NCBI RefSeq assembly: GCF_024580735.1
Contig: NZ_JANIJX010000028.1
Span: 1-35,032 of the forward strand
Source of the DNA: Brevibacterium moorei
GTDB lineage: Bacteria; Actinomycetota; Actinomycetes; Actinomycetales; Brevibacteriaceae
DNA: 35,032 nt
Direction of reading: 5' to 3'
The notes below the pieces were generated by a model that saw only the letters and a program-made list of their open reading frames with translations, was not told the DNA's origin and did no database searches. Numbering within the stretch: position 1 is the first letter of the stretch; every line of letters begins with the position of its first letter. The translations under genes and the position numbers were made by a program. This document shows, one piece after another, positions 16,460 to 24,691 of the stretch.

Positions 16460-16472
16460 CGAACAAACGTTC
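16460..16472 (+). promoter_or_regulatory. Candidate TetR operator, kinase side
   Basis: CGAACAAACGTTC has inverted GAAC/GTTC half-sites with four bases between them. It lies directly downstream of the -10 hexamer and resembles the site before CaiB. A bound TetR repressor would block transcription here. Confidence 0.5.
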
Positions 16473-16495
16473 ACTTTTCTTGGAAGGGGTCGAAG

Positions 16496-17521
16496 ATGAC
16501 CGCTGCGCACATTCCGGCCGGGATCGACGCCGATCGCCTGGGCCGCTGGATCGCCGATCGTTTCGGCGTCACCGAGGTGCAATACCGGGCACTGTCGGTG
16601 GGCCGGTCGAATCTGACATTCCAGCTGCTGGTCGACGGCGAACCCTGCTGGGTGCTGCGCCGGCCCCCGCTGGGCCACAAGGGCGGATCCGCCCACAATG
16701 TGATGCGCGAGGGCCGCATCATGCACGCCCTGGGCCCCACGGATGTGCCCACGGTCAACGTCCTCGACCTGGTCGACGACCCGGAGGTGCTGGAAGTCCC
16801 CTTCGTCTTCATGGACTACTGCGCGGGGCATTCGCTCAACGAGCCGGCGGACCTCGAGCGCATTCCGCGGGAGGACCGGCATGCCGCCGGGCTGCGGATG
16901 ATGGACGTGCTGGCCCGGATCCACAAGGTCGACATCGACGAGGTGGGGCTGGGTGATCTGCGCCGCCCTGGCACTCTGACCGAACGGCAGTTGCGCCGCT
17001 GGCTGGGGCAGTTCAACGAGATGACGACCAGGGAGATCCCGGAGATCCAACGGGTCCACGACATGCTGGTCGAACAGGCCCCACCGGAGGCCGTTACGGG
17101 CCTGGTCCACGGCGACTACAAGCCGAACAACCTGATCTGGTCCGATGCCGGCGAGATCCGCGCGGTGGTGGACTGGGAGCTGTCGCTGACCGGCGAGGTC
17201 GAGGCCGATCTGGGCTATGTGATGGCGATGTTGAATAGCAAGGAGACGCTGCGCAGCGCCTGGGTGCCGCAGGTCTCCGATGGTTTCCCGACGCGCGAGG
17301 AGATGATCGCGCACTACGAATCCATCGCCGGGTTCCAAGCACACAACGTCGCCTACTTCGAGGCCTTCGCGCTGTGGAAGTTCGCCTGCATCCGCGAGGG
17401 CGTCTACACCCGCCTGCTGCGCGGGCAGATGGGCGATCTGGACGTCGACGTCGAGGGCGCCGGCAGGGGAGTGGACACGCTGGCCCAGGAGGCCGAGGCG
17501 ATCCTGCTGGCGAATCGCTGA
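16496..17521 (+). CDS. APH-family phosphotransferase (ACAD10/11-N-like)
   Basis: This 341-residue protein has the aminoglycoside-phosphotransferase/choline-kinase fold, in the subfamily related to the N-terminal kinase domain of ACAD10/ACAD11. That domain phosphorylates 4-hydroxyacyl groups before acyl-CoA dehydrogenase action. The catalytic loop HGDYKPNN is at residues 205-212 and the metal-binding DWE begins at Asp226. N-terminal LSVGRSNLTFQL and WVLRRPP give the nucleotide-binding strands and Lys/Arg region. A GGAAGGGG site precedes ATG 16496. Its neighbours (CoA-transferase, crotonase, TetR) and the shared operator favour a role in acyl-CoA catabolism rather than antibiotic resistance. 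The substrate is not proven. Confidence 0.88.
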   Translation: MTAAHIPAGIDADRLGRWIADRFGVTEVQYRALSVGRSNLTFQLLVDGEPCWVLRRPPLGHKGGSAHNVMREGRIMHALGPTDVPTVNVLDLVDDPEVLEVPFVFMDYCAGHSLNEPADLERIPREDRHAAGLRMMDVLARIHKVDIDEVGLGDLRRPGTLTERQLRRWLGQFNEMTTREIPEIQRVHDMLVEQAPPEAVTGLVHGDYKPNNLIWSDAGEIRAVVDWELSLTGEVEADLGYVMAMLNSKETLRSAWVPQVSDGFPTREEMIAHYESIAGFQAHNVAYFEAFALWKFACIREGVYTRLLRGQMGDLDVDVEGAGRGVDTLAQEAEAILLANR

Positions 17522-17567
17522 AGCGGGCCGAGCCTGGCCGGCCGGCCCGGGCTGGCGGAGTGCCAAG

Positions 17568-17592
17568 GGGCGCCCCAGGAGAGGGGGCGCCC
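17568..17592 (+). terminator. Terminator-like hairpin after kinase gene
   Basis: A perfect 9-bp GC stem (17568-17576 with 17584-17592) and seven-base loop follow the kinase stop by 46 bases. There is no T-run, so it may act as a weak or factor-assisted terminator. Confidence 0.45.
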
Positions 17593-17681
17593 GGGGCCCT
17601 CCCGCCTCGGCATCGTGTGAAGTGCCTCATACTCAGGGGTGCGGCGGGAATCAATCCTACGGGTTGCGGGTTGTACCCGAT

Positions 17682-17713
17682 TGGTTGAATGATCAACCAT
17701 ATGATTATTCAAC
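17682..17713. promoter_or_regulatory. Nested operator palindrome upstream of FMN reductase
   Basis: Two palindromes overlap. TGGTTGA-ATGA-TCAACCA (17682-17699) has perfect 7-bp arms. A larger one, 17684-17713, has arms GTTGAATnATCA and TGATnATTCAAC around six bases, with a single mismatch per arm. A TATGAT -10 (17700-17705) lies inside, so a bound dimer would block the promoter. The length and AT-rich TTGAAT/ATTCAA half-sites resemble MarR-type operators. No regulator gene is adjacent. Confidence 0.6.
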
Positions 17714-17771
17714 AGGGCTCTCGCCCTGTCAGCACCACCCGCGCACGATCACCCTTGGGAGAACACAACAC

Positions 17772-18329
17772 ATGCTCAATGTCGCCATCATCGCAGGCAC
17801 CAGCCGTCCGGGAGCCCTCAACGGTCAGGTCGTCGACTGGGTCGCGGCCCGTACAAATGAGAACGAGGACCTCAACGCCACGGTCGTGGACTTCTCGACC
17901 TTCGATCTGCCCCTGCTCGACGAGGCCATCCCCGGCGGTGCCCACCAGTACCAGAACGAGCACACCAAGGCCTGGGGCGCAGAGCTGGACAAGTACGACG
18001 CCTACATCGTCGTCACCCCCGAATACAATCACTCGTTCTCCGGCTCGCTGAAGAACGCCCTGGACTTCGTGTCCACCGAGTTCAACAACAAGGTCGTGGC
18101 CTTCGTCAGCTACGGCGCCGACAAGGGAGTGCGCGCCACCGAGGCCCTGCGCCTGGTGTTCGCCAACTACCGCACAGCCGCGATCCGTGGTGCCGGCGCG
18201 TTCTCCATCTTCACCGATGTCAAGGACGGCAAGTTCGCCCCCGAGGAGGTCTCCTCGCAGACCATGGGGCCGCTGCTGGAGGACCTGCAGGCATGGGGCG
18301 GGGCCTTCAAGGCGATGCGCCAGGCCTGA
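17772..18329 (+). CDS. NADPH-dependent FMN reductase (NADPH:quinone/azo-reductase-like)
   Basis: This 185-residue flavodoxin-fold oxidoreductase reduces FMN or bound substrates such as quinones with NADPH. The phosphate loop GTSRPGALN starts at residue 9, and the flavin-ring motif TPEYNHSFSGSLKNALDF at about 82-99 is the family hallmark. The ATG at 17772 has GGGAGA at usual distance; the frame is open further upstream, but that part covers the promoter and operator, so it is not coding. It is probably monocistronic, with its own repressor-controlled promoter and a very long hairpin downstream. The operator suggests induction by an electrophile, quinone or oxidant. Confidence 0.92.
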   Translation: MLNVAIIAGTSRPGALNGQVVDWVAARTNENEDLNATVVDFSTFDLPLLDEAIPGGAHQYQNEHTKAWGAELDKYDAYIVVTPEYNHSFSGSLKNALDFVSTEFNNKVVAFVSYGADKGVRATEALRLVFANYRTAAIRGAGAFSIFTDVKDGKFAPEEVSSQTMGPLLEDLQAWGGAFKAMRQA

Positions 18330-18375
18330 GCCGCATGCTCTGAGCCCCCGGCTTGGAGCCCGGTGCTTTGCTCTC

Positions 18376-18438
18376 AATGGCCGGGATGCGTCCGGCGAAC
18401 AGTGATTTCCGCTGTTCGCCGGATGCATCCCGGCCATT
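18376..18438 (+). terminator. Very long hairpin, 27-bp stem
   Basis: The arms 18376-18402 and 18412-18438 pair over 27 bases with one G-T mismatch and a nine-base loop. It follows the FMN reductase stop by 46 bases. The stem is unusually long for an intrinsic terminator and has no T-run, so a palindromic repeat element or transcript-processing signal is also possible. Confidence 0.6.
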
Positions 18439-18443
18439 CGACG

Positions 18444-18493
18444 TTGTGGGCACGAATTGTGGGCACGGGATTGTGCGAAATATTGTACGAAAC
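18444..18493 (+). repeat. Four phased TTGT-headed repeats upstream of gcvPA-like gene
   Basis: TTGTGGGCACG occurs at 18444 and 18457. ATTGTGCGAAA and ATTGTACGAAA start at 18470 and 18482. The TTGT heads are at 18444, 18457, 18471 and 18483, spaced 12-14 bases apart, about 1.2-1.3 helical turns. Such phasing suggests an activator or repressor array controlling the operon downstream. Confidence 0.55.
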
Positions 18494-18621
18494 GGTGAAA
18501 CCCGAAATCGGATTCGCCGTTGTGTATAGGGAAAGTGAATCGGTCCGCCAATAGAGTGAGCTGGCAACGGGATGCACCCCCATAGCGCCCGTCATGAGCC
18601 CCCGCCGTGAAAGGACCACTC

Positions 18622-20007
18622 TTGTCCGTGCCGTCGACTCCGGTCCATCCATACATCCCCAACTCAGCAGCGGGCGTCAAACGGGAGATGCTCGACGCCA
18701 TCGGCGTCGACTCGGTCGAGGACCTGCTCTCCGTCATCCCGGAGAAGCTGCGGCGGGACCGTGATCTGGACCTGCCGCCGGCGCTGGTCGCCGAAAGCGA
18801 TCTGGACCGGCACATGACCCGGGTGCTGGGCGCCAACCGGCCGGCCGCCGATGCGATCTCCTTCCTGGGATCGGGGACCTACCACCACTACGTTCCCGCC
18901 GTCTGCTCCGAGGTGAATTCCCGAGCCGAGTTCCTCACCGCCTATGCGGGGGAGGCGTACGAGGACCACGGCAAGTGGCAGGCGATCTTCGAGTACACCT
19001 CGCTCATGGCGGACCTGCTGGAGATGGACGTCGTCAACGTCCCCACGTACGACGGCTACCAGGCGCTTGCGACGGCCCTGCGGATGGCCGTGCGCATCAC
19101 GGGCCGCTCCCGCGTCCTCGTCCCCGCAACCCTTGAAGCGGCCAAGCGGGAGCGGATCGACGCGTTCCTCGCCGGCGTCGCCCAGCCGGTGACCGTACCG
19201 TGCGACCCGGAAAGCGGCACGCTCGACACCGGCTTCATCACCGCACAGCTCGACGACACCGTGGCCGCAGTGCTCGTCGAAACGCCCAATTACCGTGGCT
19301 GCATCGAAACGGACGCGCCGGACATCGCGCGCAGCGCGCACGCCGCGGGCGCACTGCTCGTCTGCGCGACGGACCCGATCAGCCTGGGCTATCTGCCCGC
19401 GCCGGCGAGCTGGGGTGCCGACATCGTGTGCGGTGACATCCAATCGCTGGGCCTGGGGATGCACTTCGGCGGGGCGAACGGCGGCTTCATCGCCACCCAC
19501 GACGATGAGCGCTTCGTCTACGAATTCCCGTCGCGGCTCTTCGGCCTGGCGTCCACGCGCGTGGACGGCGAGCTCGGCTTCGTCGACGTCGCCTATGAGC
19601 GGACCAGCCTGGCCATGCGCGATCAGGGAGTGGAATGGGTCGGCACGGCGGCCGCGCTGTGGGGCATCACCGCCGCGGTCTATCTGGCGCAGCTGGGCCC
19701 TGCGGGCATGGCGGAACTGGGCCGGACGATCGCGGCCAACACCCGGTTCGCGATCACCCGGATCGAGCAGGTCCCCGGCGTCCGCGTCGTGGACGCCGGG
19801 CATCCGCACTGGCGCGAATTCCTCATCGAATACGCCGGCCACGATGCGGTCGAGGTCAACGCCGCGCTGCTGGCCGCGGGCATCCACGGCGGCGCCCCCG
19901 CCCCCGAGGTCTTCGGCCCCGCAGCGGCAGAGAATCAGGCGGTGTTCTGCGTGACCGAGCAGACGACGGCCGACGACCTCGCGGCGCTGACCGACATCCT
20001 CCGCTGA
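18622..20007 (+). CDS. GcvPA-like subunit (glycine dehydrogenase-type, divergent)
   Basis: This protein resembles the first subunit of the two-subunit glycine decarboxylase (P-protein), a PLP fold-type I enzyme. It has the N-terminal PYIPNSAAGVKREMLDAIGV, ISFLGSGTYHHYVPAV and SRAEFLTAY blocks. Differences from canonical GcvPA are clear: EDHGKWQAIFEY replaces the usual EISQG-Q block and YDGYQAL replaces YDG-TAL. Length is about 461 residues. TTG 18622 is chosen because AAAGGA lies a few bases before it; GTG 18607 and GTG 18628 are alternatives. It lies 29 bases before the GcvPB-like gene. No gcvH or gcvT is nearby, and actinobacteria usually have a fused GcvP, so a non-standard function or transfer is likely. 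Confidence 0.75.
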   Translation: MSVPSTPVHPYIPNSAAGVKREMLDAIGVDSVEDLLSVIPEKLRRDRDLDLPPALVAESDLDRHMTRVLGANRPAADAISFLGSGTYHHYVPAVCSEVNSRAEFLTAYAGEAYEDHGKWQAIFEYTSLMADLLEMDVVNVPTYDGYQALATALRMAVRITGRSRVLVPATLEAAKRERIDAFLAGVAQPVTVPCDPESGTLDTGFITAQLDDTVAAVLVETPNYRGCIETDAPDIARSAHAAGALLVCATDPISLGYLPAPASWGADIVCGDIQSLGLGMHFGGANGGFIATHDDERFVYEFPSRLFGLASTRVDGELGFVDVAYERTSLAMRDQGVEWVGTAAALWGITAAVYLAQLGPAGMAELGRTIAANTRFAITRIEQVPGVRVVDAGHPHWREFLIEYAGHDAVEVNAALLAAGIHGGAPAPEVFGPAAAENQAVFCVTEQTTADDLAALTDILR

Positions 20008-20036
20008 AGCCCCGCGGCGCAGACGAAAGGCACACC

Positions 20037-21725
20037 ATGACCGTTGCGAACCGCAGCACCACCGCTTCCCCCGACCGGGCTGCGGCGGCAGTGCCCGCGC
20101 AGACCCCGTTCAACCCCGTCAAGACGCAGCCGCGGCAGTACCACGCCCCGCGCTGGGACGAACCGCTGATCCACCAGCTCTCGACGCCCGGAGCGCGCGG
20201 CATGCTTGTGCCGGCGCCGCTGCAGGAACTGCCGGAGGACGCCCCGGAGGCCCGGATCGGCAGGGATACGCGGGTGGAGCTGCCCGAAATCGGGCAGGCA
20301 CAGGTCCTCCGTCACTTTCTGCGGCTGTCGCAGGAGACCCTGGGCGCCAACCTCAACGTCGACATCGGGCAGGGCACCTGCACGATGAAGTACAGCCCCA
20401 AGATCAACGAGCGCTTCGCAGCTGCGCCGCAAAGCGCGGGCGCCCACCCCCGGCAGGCAGTGGAGACGGTGCAGGGGACCCTGCGGATCCTCAAGGAACT
20501 GCAGGACTACCTGGCCGAGGTCTCCGGAATGGACGCCATCAGCCTGCAGGCCGGGTCGGGGTCGGCCGCGATCTTCGGCAATGTGTCGATCGTGCGCGCC
20601 TACCACCGCGAGCGTGGTGAGGCCGACGTCCGCGACGAGGTGATCACGACCATCTACAGCCATCCCTCGAACGCCGCGACCGCCCGCACCATGGGCTACA
20701 AGGTCATCACGCTGTACCCGGACGGCAATGGCTTCCCCGACCTCGAGGCGCTGCGCGCAGCGGTTTCGGAGCGGACGGCCGCGCTGTTCATCACGAATCC
20801 CGAGGACACGGGCATCTTCAATCCGCGCATCACCGACTACGTCGACGCGGTTCACGAGGTGGGCGGACTGTGCGTGTACGACCAGGCCAATGCGAACGGC
20901 CTGCTGGGCATCGCGCGGGCCAGGGAGGCCGGCTTCGACCTGTGCCACTTCAACCTCCACAAGACCTTCTCCACGCCGCACGCCTGCGGTGGGCCCGCGG
21001 CCGGCGCGATCGGCGCGCGCAGTGCCCTGGCGCCCTATCTGCCAGGCCGCCGCGTGGTTGCGGAGGGGACGGGGTACCGGTTCGCGCAGCGGGACCCGCG
21101 CGCGATCGCCGACATCCGGCCGGGCCACGGGGTGATCCCGAACCTGATCCGCGCCTATGCCTGGATCCGGGCCCTGGGTGGTACCGGCCTGCGCGAGGTC
21201 TCGGATATCGCCGTGCTCAACAACAACTATCTGCTCGCGCGGATACTCGAGATCCCCGGCCTGGAGGTGCCGTATGCCAAGGGCAAGCACCGTCTGGAGC
21301 AGGTCCGCTACAGTTGGCAGCCGCTGGCCGACGACACCGGCGTGAGCTCGGGCGAGCTGGGCGCCGCCATGGCCGACCACGGGTTCCACTACTGGACCAG
21401 CCATCACCCCTACATCGTGCCCGAACCGCTGACTCTGGAGCCCACGGAGTCGTACGCCAAGGCGGAGATCGACGAATACGTCGACGCGCTGCGCGATATC
21501 GCGGCCCTGGCCCGGGTGGATCCGGACGAGGTGAGAACGGCGCCCCACCGTTCCAGCATCCACACGGTCGACCAGAACGCGACCACGGATCCCGACACCT
21601 GGGTGACATCGTGGCGGGCGTACCAGCGCAAGTACGAGGGCAGGTCGTTTCCTGTGTCGGAGCGGTGGACTCCCGCCGCCGACCTGCCGGTGCCCGAACG
21701 CGCGCCCAAAGCACACCACCGGTGA
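20037..21725 (+). CDS. GcvPB-like subunit (PLP-binding, divergent)
   Basis: This 562-residue protein matches the PLP-carrying second subunit of split glycine decarboxylase. The internal aldimine lysine is Lys309 in HFNLHKTFSTPHACGGP; canonical proteins have HLNLHKTF-IPHGGGGP, so the following residues differ. The usual SSAHGTNPASA region is replaced by SHPSNAATARTMGYKV, another change near the cofactor. GHGVIPNLIRAYAWIRALGG corresponds to the C-terminal helical part. ATG 20037 has GAAAGG upstream. It follows the GcvPA-like gene and overlaps the NAD-kinase-like gene by four bases. Such substitutions in conserved active-site blocks suggest an altered substrate; glycine cleavage cannot be excluded. 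Confidence 0.78.
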   Translation: MTVANRSTTASPDRAAAAVPAQTPFNPVKTQPRQYHAPRWDEPLIHQLSTPGARGMLVPAPLQELPEDAPEARIGRDTRVELPEIGQAQVLRHFLRLSQETLGANLNVDIGQGTCTMKYSPKINERFAAAPQSAGAHPRQAVETVQGTLRILKELQDYLAEVSGMDAISLQAGSGSAAIFGNVSIVRAYHRERGEADVRDEVITTIYSHPSNAATARTMGYKVITLYPDGNGFPDLEALRAAVSERTAALFITNPEDTGIFNPRITDYVDAVHEVGGLCVYDQANANGLLGIARAREAGFDLCHFNLHKTFSTPHACGGPAAGAIGARSALAPYLPGRRVVAEGTGYRFAQRDPRAIADIRPGHGVIPNLIRAYAWIRALGGTGLREVSDIAVLNNNYLLARILEIPGLEVPYAKGKHRLEQVRYSWQPLADDTGVSSGELGAAMADHGFHYWTSHHPYIVPEPLTLEPTESYAKAEIDEYVDALRDIAALARVDPDEVRTAPHRSSIHTVDQNATTDPDTWVTSWRAYQRKYEGRSFPVSERWTPAADLPVPERAPKAHHR

Positions 21726-22927
21726 GCCGGCCGTTGCGGCTGGCCCTGGTCATCAACCCGGTCGCCGGCATCGGCGGTGCGGCCGGGCTGGCCGGCAGTG
21801 ACGGCGCGGCCATCCAGTATCTGGCCGCCGCCCGCGGATTCCGCTCGCAGGCGGCCGAGCGCGCGCGCCGTTTCCTCGCGGGCCTGGCCGCGGCCCGGGT
21901 CGTCGTCACCGGCGCCGGGGAGCTCGGCGGCGCCGCGCTGGCCACCTCGCCCGTCAGCTCGGCGGACGCCGAGGTCGTTGCCCGGCAGGACCCGGACGGA
22001 CACACCACGTCCGCCGATACCCGCGCGGTGGTCGAACGCGCACTGGAGCGGGCCGTGGACCTCATCGTCTTCGTCGGCGGAGACGGCACGGCCCGCGATG
22101 TGCTCGACGCGGTCGAGGCCGCGGGTGGCACCGCCGCGGGACTGACCACATGTGCAGCCGCAGGTGCGGCGGGGCGAACCGCCGTGCTGGGCATCCCCTC
22201 GGGGGTCAAGATGCACTCCGCCGTATTCGCCCGGTCCCCGGCCACGGCCGCCGCCCTCGTCGAGGGCTGGGATCCGGCCGGAGACGGCACCAGGCCCGGC
22301 GACGTCGCCGACATCGACGAGGCGGCGCGCCGGGCCGGGACCGTTTCGGCGCGCCTGTACGGAGTGCTGCCGGTGCCCGACCGGCCGTTGCAACTGCAGG
22401 GCGGAAAGATCGGCACAGCCGGGCCCACCGCAGGCTCCCACTGGGGGCTGGCCCGCGAACTGCAGCTCGAACTCGATCCGGCGAAGGCCTGGATCTTCGG
22501 ACCGGGCTCCACCGTGCGCGGTGCCGCAGCCGAACTCGATGCGGACTACGGCCTGGGCGATCTCAGCCTGCTGGGCGTGGACGTATCGGTGCCCGGCGCG
22601 GGCCGGCGGAGGCTGTGGCGCGATTGCGATGCGAGAACGCTCGAGCGGCTCGTGGCCGAGCAGGCGGTCCAGCTCGTGCTCTCCCCGATCGGCGGTCAGG
22701 GCTTCCTGCTGGGCAGGGGGAACCAACAGCTGCGGCCCGAACTGCTCGAACGCCTGGCCCCGGCGGACTTCATCGTGATCGCCACGCCCGCCAAGCTGGG
22801 CGAACTGCGCGGTGGACCGCTCTACATCGACAGCGGATCGGATCGGGTCGATCGCAGGTTTGCCGGTTATCTGCGGGTCCACACTGGCCCGCACGAAACG
22901 GCGATGGTCCGCATCATGGCGGCGTGA
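21722..22927 (+). CDS. COG3199/AcoX-type ATP-NAD kinase-like protein
   Basis: This 401-residue protein belongs to the predicted ATP-NAD kinase family COG3199, which includes AcoX of acetoin catabolism operons. The diacylglycerol-kinase-like fold is shown by the N-terminal LALVINPVAGIGG, the ATP-site GGDGTARD at residues 119-126 and GIPSGVKMHSAVFA at 157-170, followed by SPIGGQGFLLGRGNQQL. The start GTG 21722 overlaps the stop of the GcvPB-like gene (GTGA), implying translational coupling and a shared task. Relatives are often found beside dehydrogenase genes but their reaction is not settled. Here it might supply NADP or phosphorylate an intermediate; both ideas are inference. Confidence 0.82.
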   Translation: MSRPLRLALVINPVAGIGGAAGLAGSDGAAIQYLAAARGFRSQAAERARRFLAGLAAARVVVTGAGELGGAALATSPVSSADAEVVARQDPDGHTTSADTRAVVERALERAVDLIVFVGGDGTARDVLDAVEAAGGTAAGLTTCAAAGAAGRTAVLGIPSGVKMHSAVFARSPATAAALVEGWDPAGDGTRPGDVADIDEAARRAGTVSARLYGVLPVPDRPLQLQGGKIGTAGPTAGSHWGLARELQLELDPAKAWIFGPGSTVRGAAAELDADYGLGDLSLLGVDVSVPGAGRRRLWRDCDARTLERLVAEQAVQLVLSPIGGQGFLLGRGNQQLRPELLERLAPADFIVIATPAKLGELRGGPLYIDSGSDRVDRRFAGYLRVHTGPHETAMVRIMAA

Positions 22928-23013
22928 GGTCTCGGCCCGCCAGCGGAACGGCCCTCCCCGAGCGCCAGTAGACTGGGTGCCGTCGGCGTGCAGCGGGAGA
23001 AGCGGGTGATGGC

Positions 23014-24594
23014 ATGTTGCGACTGTCGCGCCTGGCAGGCGAACCCACGCTCGGTCTGGAGATCCTCGTGGCCGTGGGCGATCCGGAGATCGTCTGGGCG
23101 CATGTCAGCGAACTGAGCGACCCGGCCCCGTGGCTGACCGGGGGAGAGTTCCTGCTGACCACCGGCCTCGGCCTGTTCCGCGAGCGCGCAGCGACGCTCG
23201 AGTTCTGCCGCCGGCTGGTGACGGCACAGGTCTCGGCGCTGGGGCTGAGCACGGGCCCCTCGCTGCCGCATTCGTAATTCCCCGAAGTCCTGATCGAGGC
23301 CGCCCGGGCCACGGGGCTTTCGCTGGCCGCCGTCCCGGAGCTGACCCCGCTGCAGTCGATCGTGCGGATGGTCTCCCATTCGCTCAATGAGGAGGAGACC
23401 CTGCCGCTGCGCCGCGCACTCGCCGCGCAGCGTCGCCTGGGCCATGCGGCAACCCGCCACAACGGGGTCGCCGAGGTGCTCGGGGTGCTCTACGATGTCA
23501 GCGGCTTCTCGGCGGTCGTTGCCGACCCTGCGCTGCATATCATCGCGCAGCACGGGCCGGGGGCCGATGCCCTGCTCGCGCGGTTCGTGGACGACATCGT
23601 GGTCCACCTGCCCCAGGGGATGCGCTGGTCGTTGAGCGAGGGGGCGGGAGAGGACGAATTCGCCCAGGTCTCTCCGCTGGGGACCCAGGGAAACCTGCGC
23701 GGGATCATGATCGCCGCCAGGACGGGGGAGGCCGGCTTCGACGACCAGGCGCTGCTCAGCATGGTCGTCTCCCAACTGAGCGTGCTCCTGGAACTGCGGT
23801 ATTCGGCAGGACAGCAGAACCGCCGGCGCCGGGAGGCCGTCGTGGGCGCGCTGGTGTCGAAACCGCATTCCGAGGTCGACGCGGTCTTCCAGCTGGCCAG
23901 GGCGGGGATCGAATGCGCCGGCGCGCGTGTCGTGAGGTTCTCGCACCGCCTCGATGAGACCGACTGCCTTATCCTCGACTCATCGTTGGAGCGGGCCTGC
24001 TCGGAGCTTGTCTATCATGCCGATTCCACGGGGACCACGGCCCTGGTCTGCGATCCGGGCGAAGGGCTGGTGCGCGCGCTCGAATCCGGCCTGCGCAGAC
24101 TGCCGCCGCGGACCGGGCGATCTGAGCGGGCCGAGTGGTCCGTGGAGGGTGGCGTCCGGTCAGCCGAGAGCGGCGTCCGGGCCGGGCTCGGGACCTCGAC
24201 CGGGCTCGGGTCGATCAGCCGGTGCGCACAGCAGGCCAGACGCGCGCTGGGGATCGCGGAGTCGCGCGGTCTGCCGGTCGCGGAGCTGTCCGCGGTCGAC
24301 GGATTCCGGACCCTGCTGGCGATGGGGACTACGGACGACCGGGCCGCGTTCTGCGCTGAAATCCTCGAGGACATCGACTCCCATGCGCAGAGCAGCAGCC
24401 TGCTGGCGGCGCTGCGCGGGTACTTGAGGGCCAACGGCAATATGGAACAGGCGGCGCACAGTCTGGGCATCCACCGGCACACCCTGCGGACCAGGCTGGC
24501 ACCGGTGGAACAGGTCAGCGGCAGATCCCTCGACGTGGCGGACCAGCGGTTCGAACTGTGGTTGGCCATCGAACTGCGGGACCTGCAGGACTGA
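23014..24594 (+). pseudogene. PucR-family regulator interrupted by in-frame TAA
   Basis: A PucR-type transcription factor of about 526 codons is split by one TAA at 23275-23277. Before it, residues 1-87 match the N-terminal PucR domain (GDPEIVWAHVSELSDPAPWLTGGEFLLTTG in two parts). After it, the same frame continues without a shift: FPEVLIEAARATGL, then SLNEEETLPLRRAL, the CdaR-type middle region, and a C-terminal PucR helix-turn-helix (LRANGNMEQAAHSLGIHRHTLRTRL). A serine-rich LSTGPSLPHS precedes the stop. A GTG at 23362 could restart translation of the rest. The N-terminus follows the NAD-kinase gene by 86 bases. It is either a recent nonsense mutation or a sequence error. Confidence 0.85.
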
Positions 24595-24691
24595 GGATCG
24601 TCACCTGCGGGGTGTGCAACCGAGTGGGCACGCGGCCCCGCCGTTGTAGGTTGGTCGAGTACGCGGAATCCGATCGGCAAGGAGGCCGAGC

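Larger units (their letters stand above)
18330..18621. other. Intergenic region between FMN reductase and gcvPA-like gene
   Basis: No gene is seen in these 292 bases. It holds a 63-base near-perfect hairpin (18376-18438), then four TTGT-headed repeats (18444-18493), then a small hairpin-prone stretch (CCGAAATCGG, 18502-18511) and a TATAGG that could be a -10 (18525-18530). I searched for the glycine-riboswitch core motifs and did not find them. Confidence 0.6.

Noticed and set aside
18439..18621. Glycine riboswitch upstream of the GcvP-like genes
   Set aside because: I looked for the conserved glycine aptamer core sequences and saw none; the repeats there do not fold into the expected tandem form.
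24151..24210. Short tandem duplications (GGCGTCCGG, CCGGGCTCGGG) inside the PucR gene
   Set aside because: They are in frame and short, and look like local expansion within a variable linker, not a separate element.
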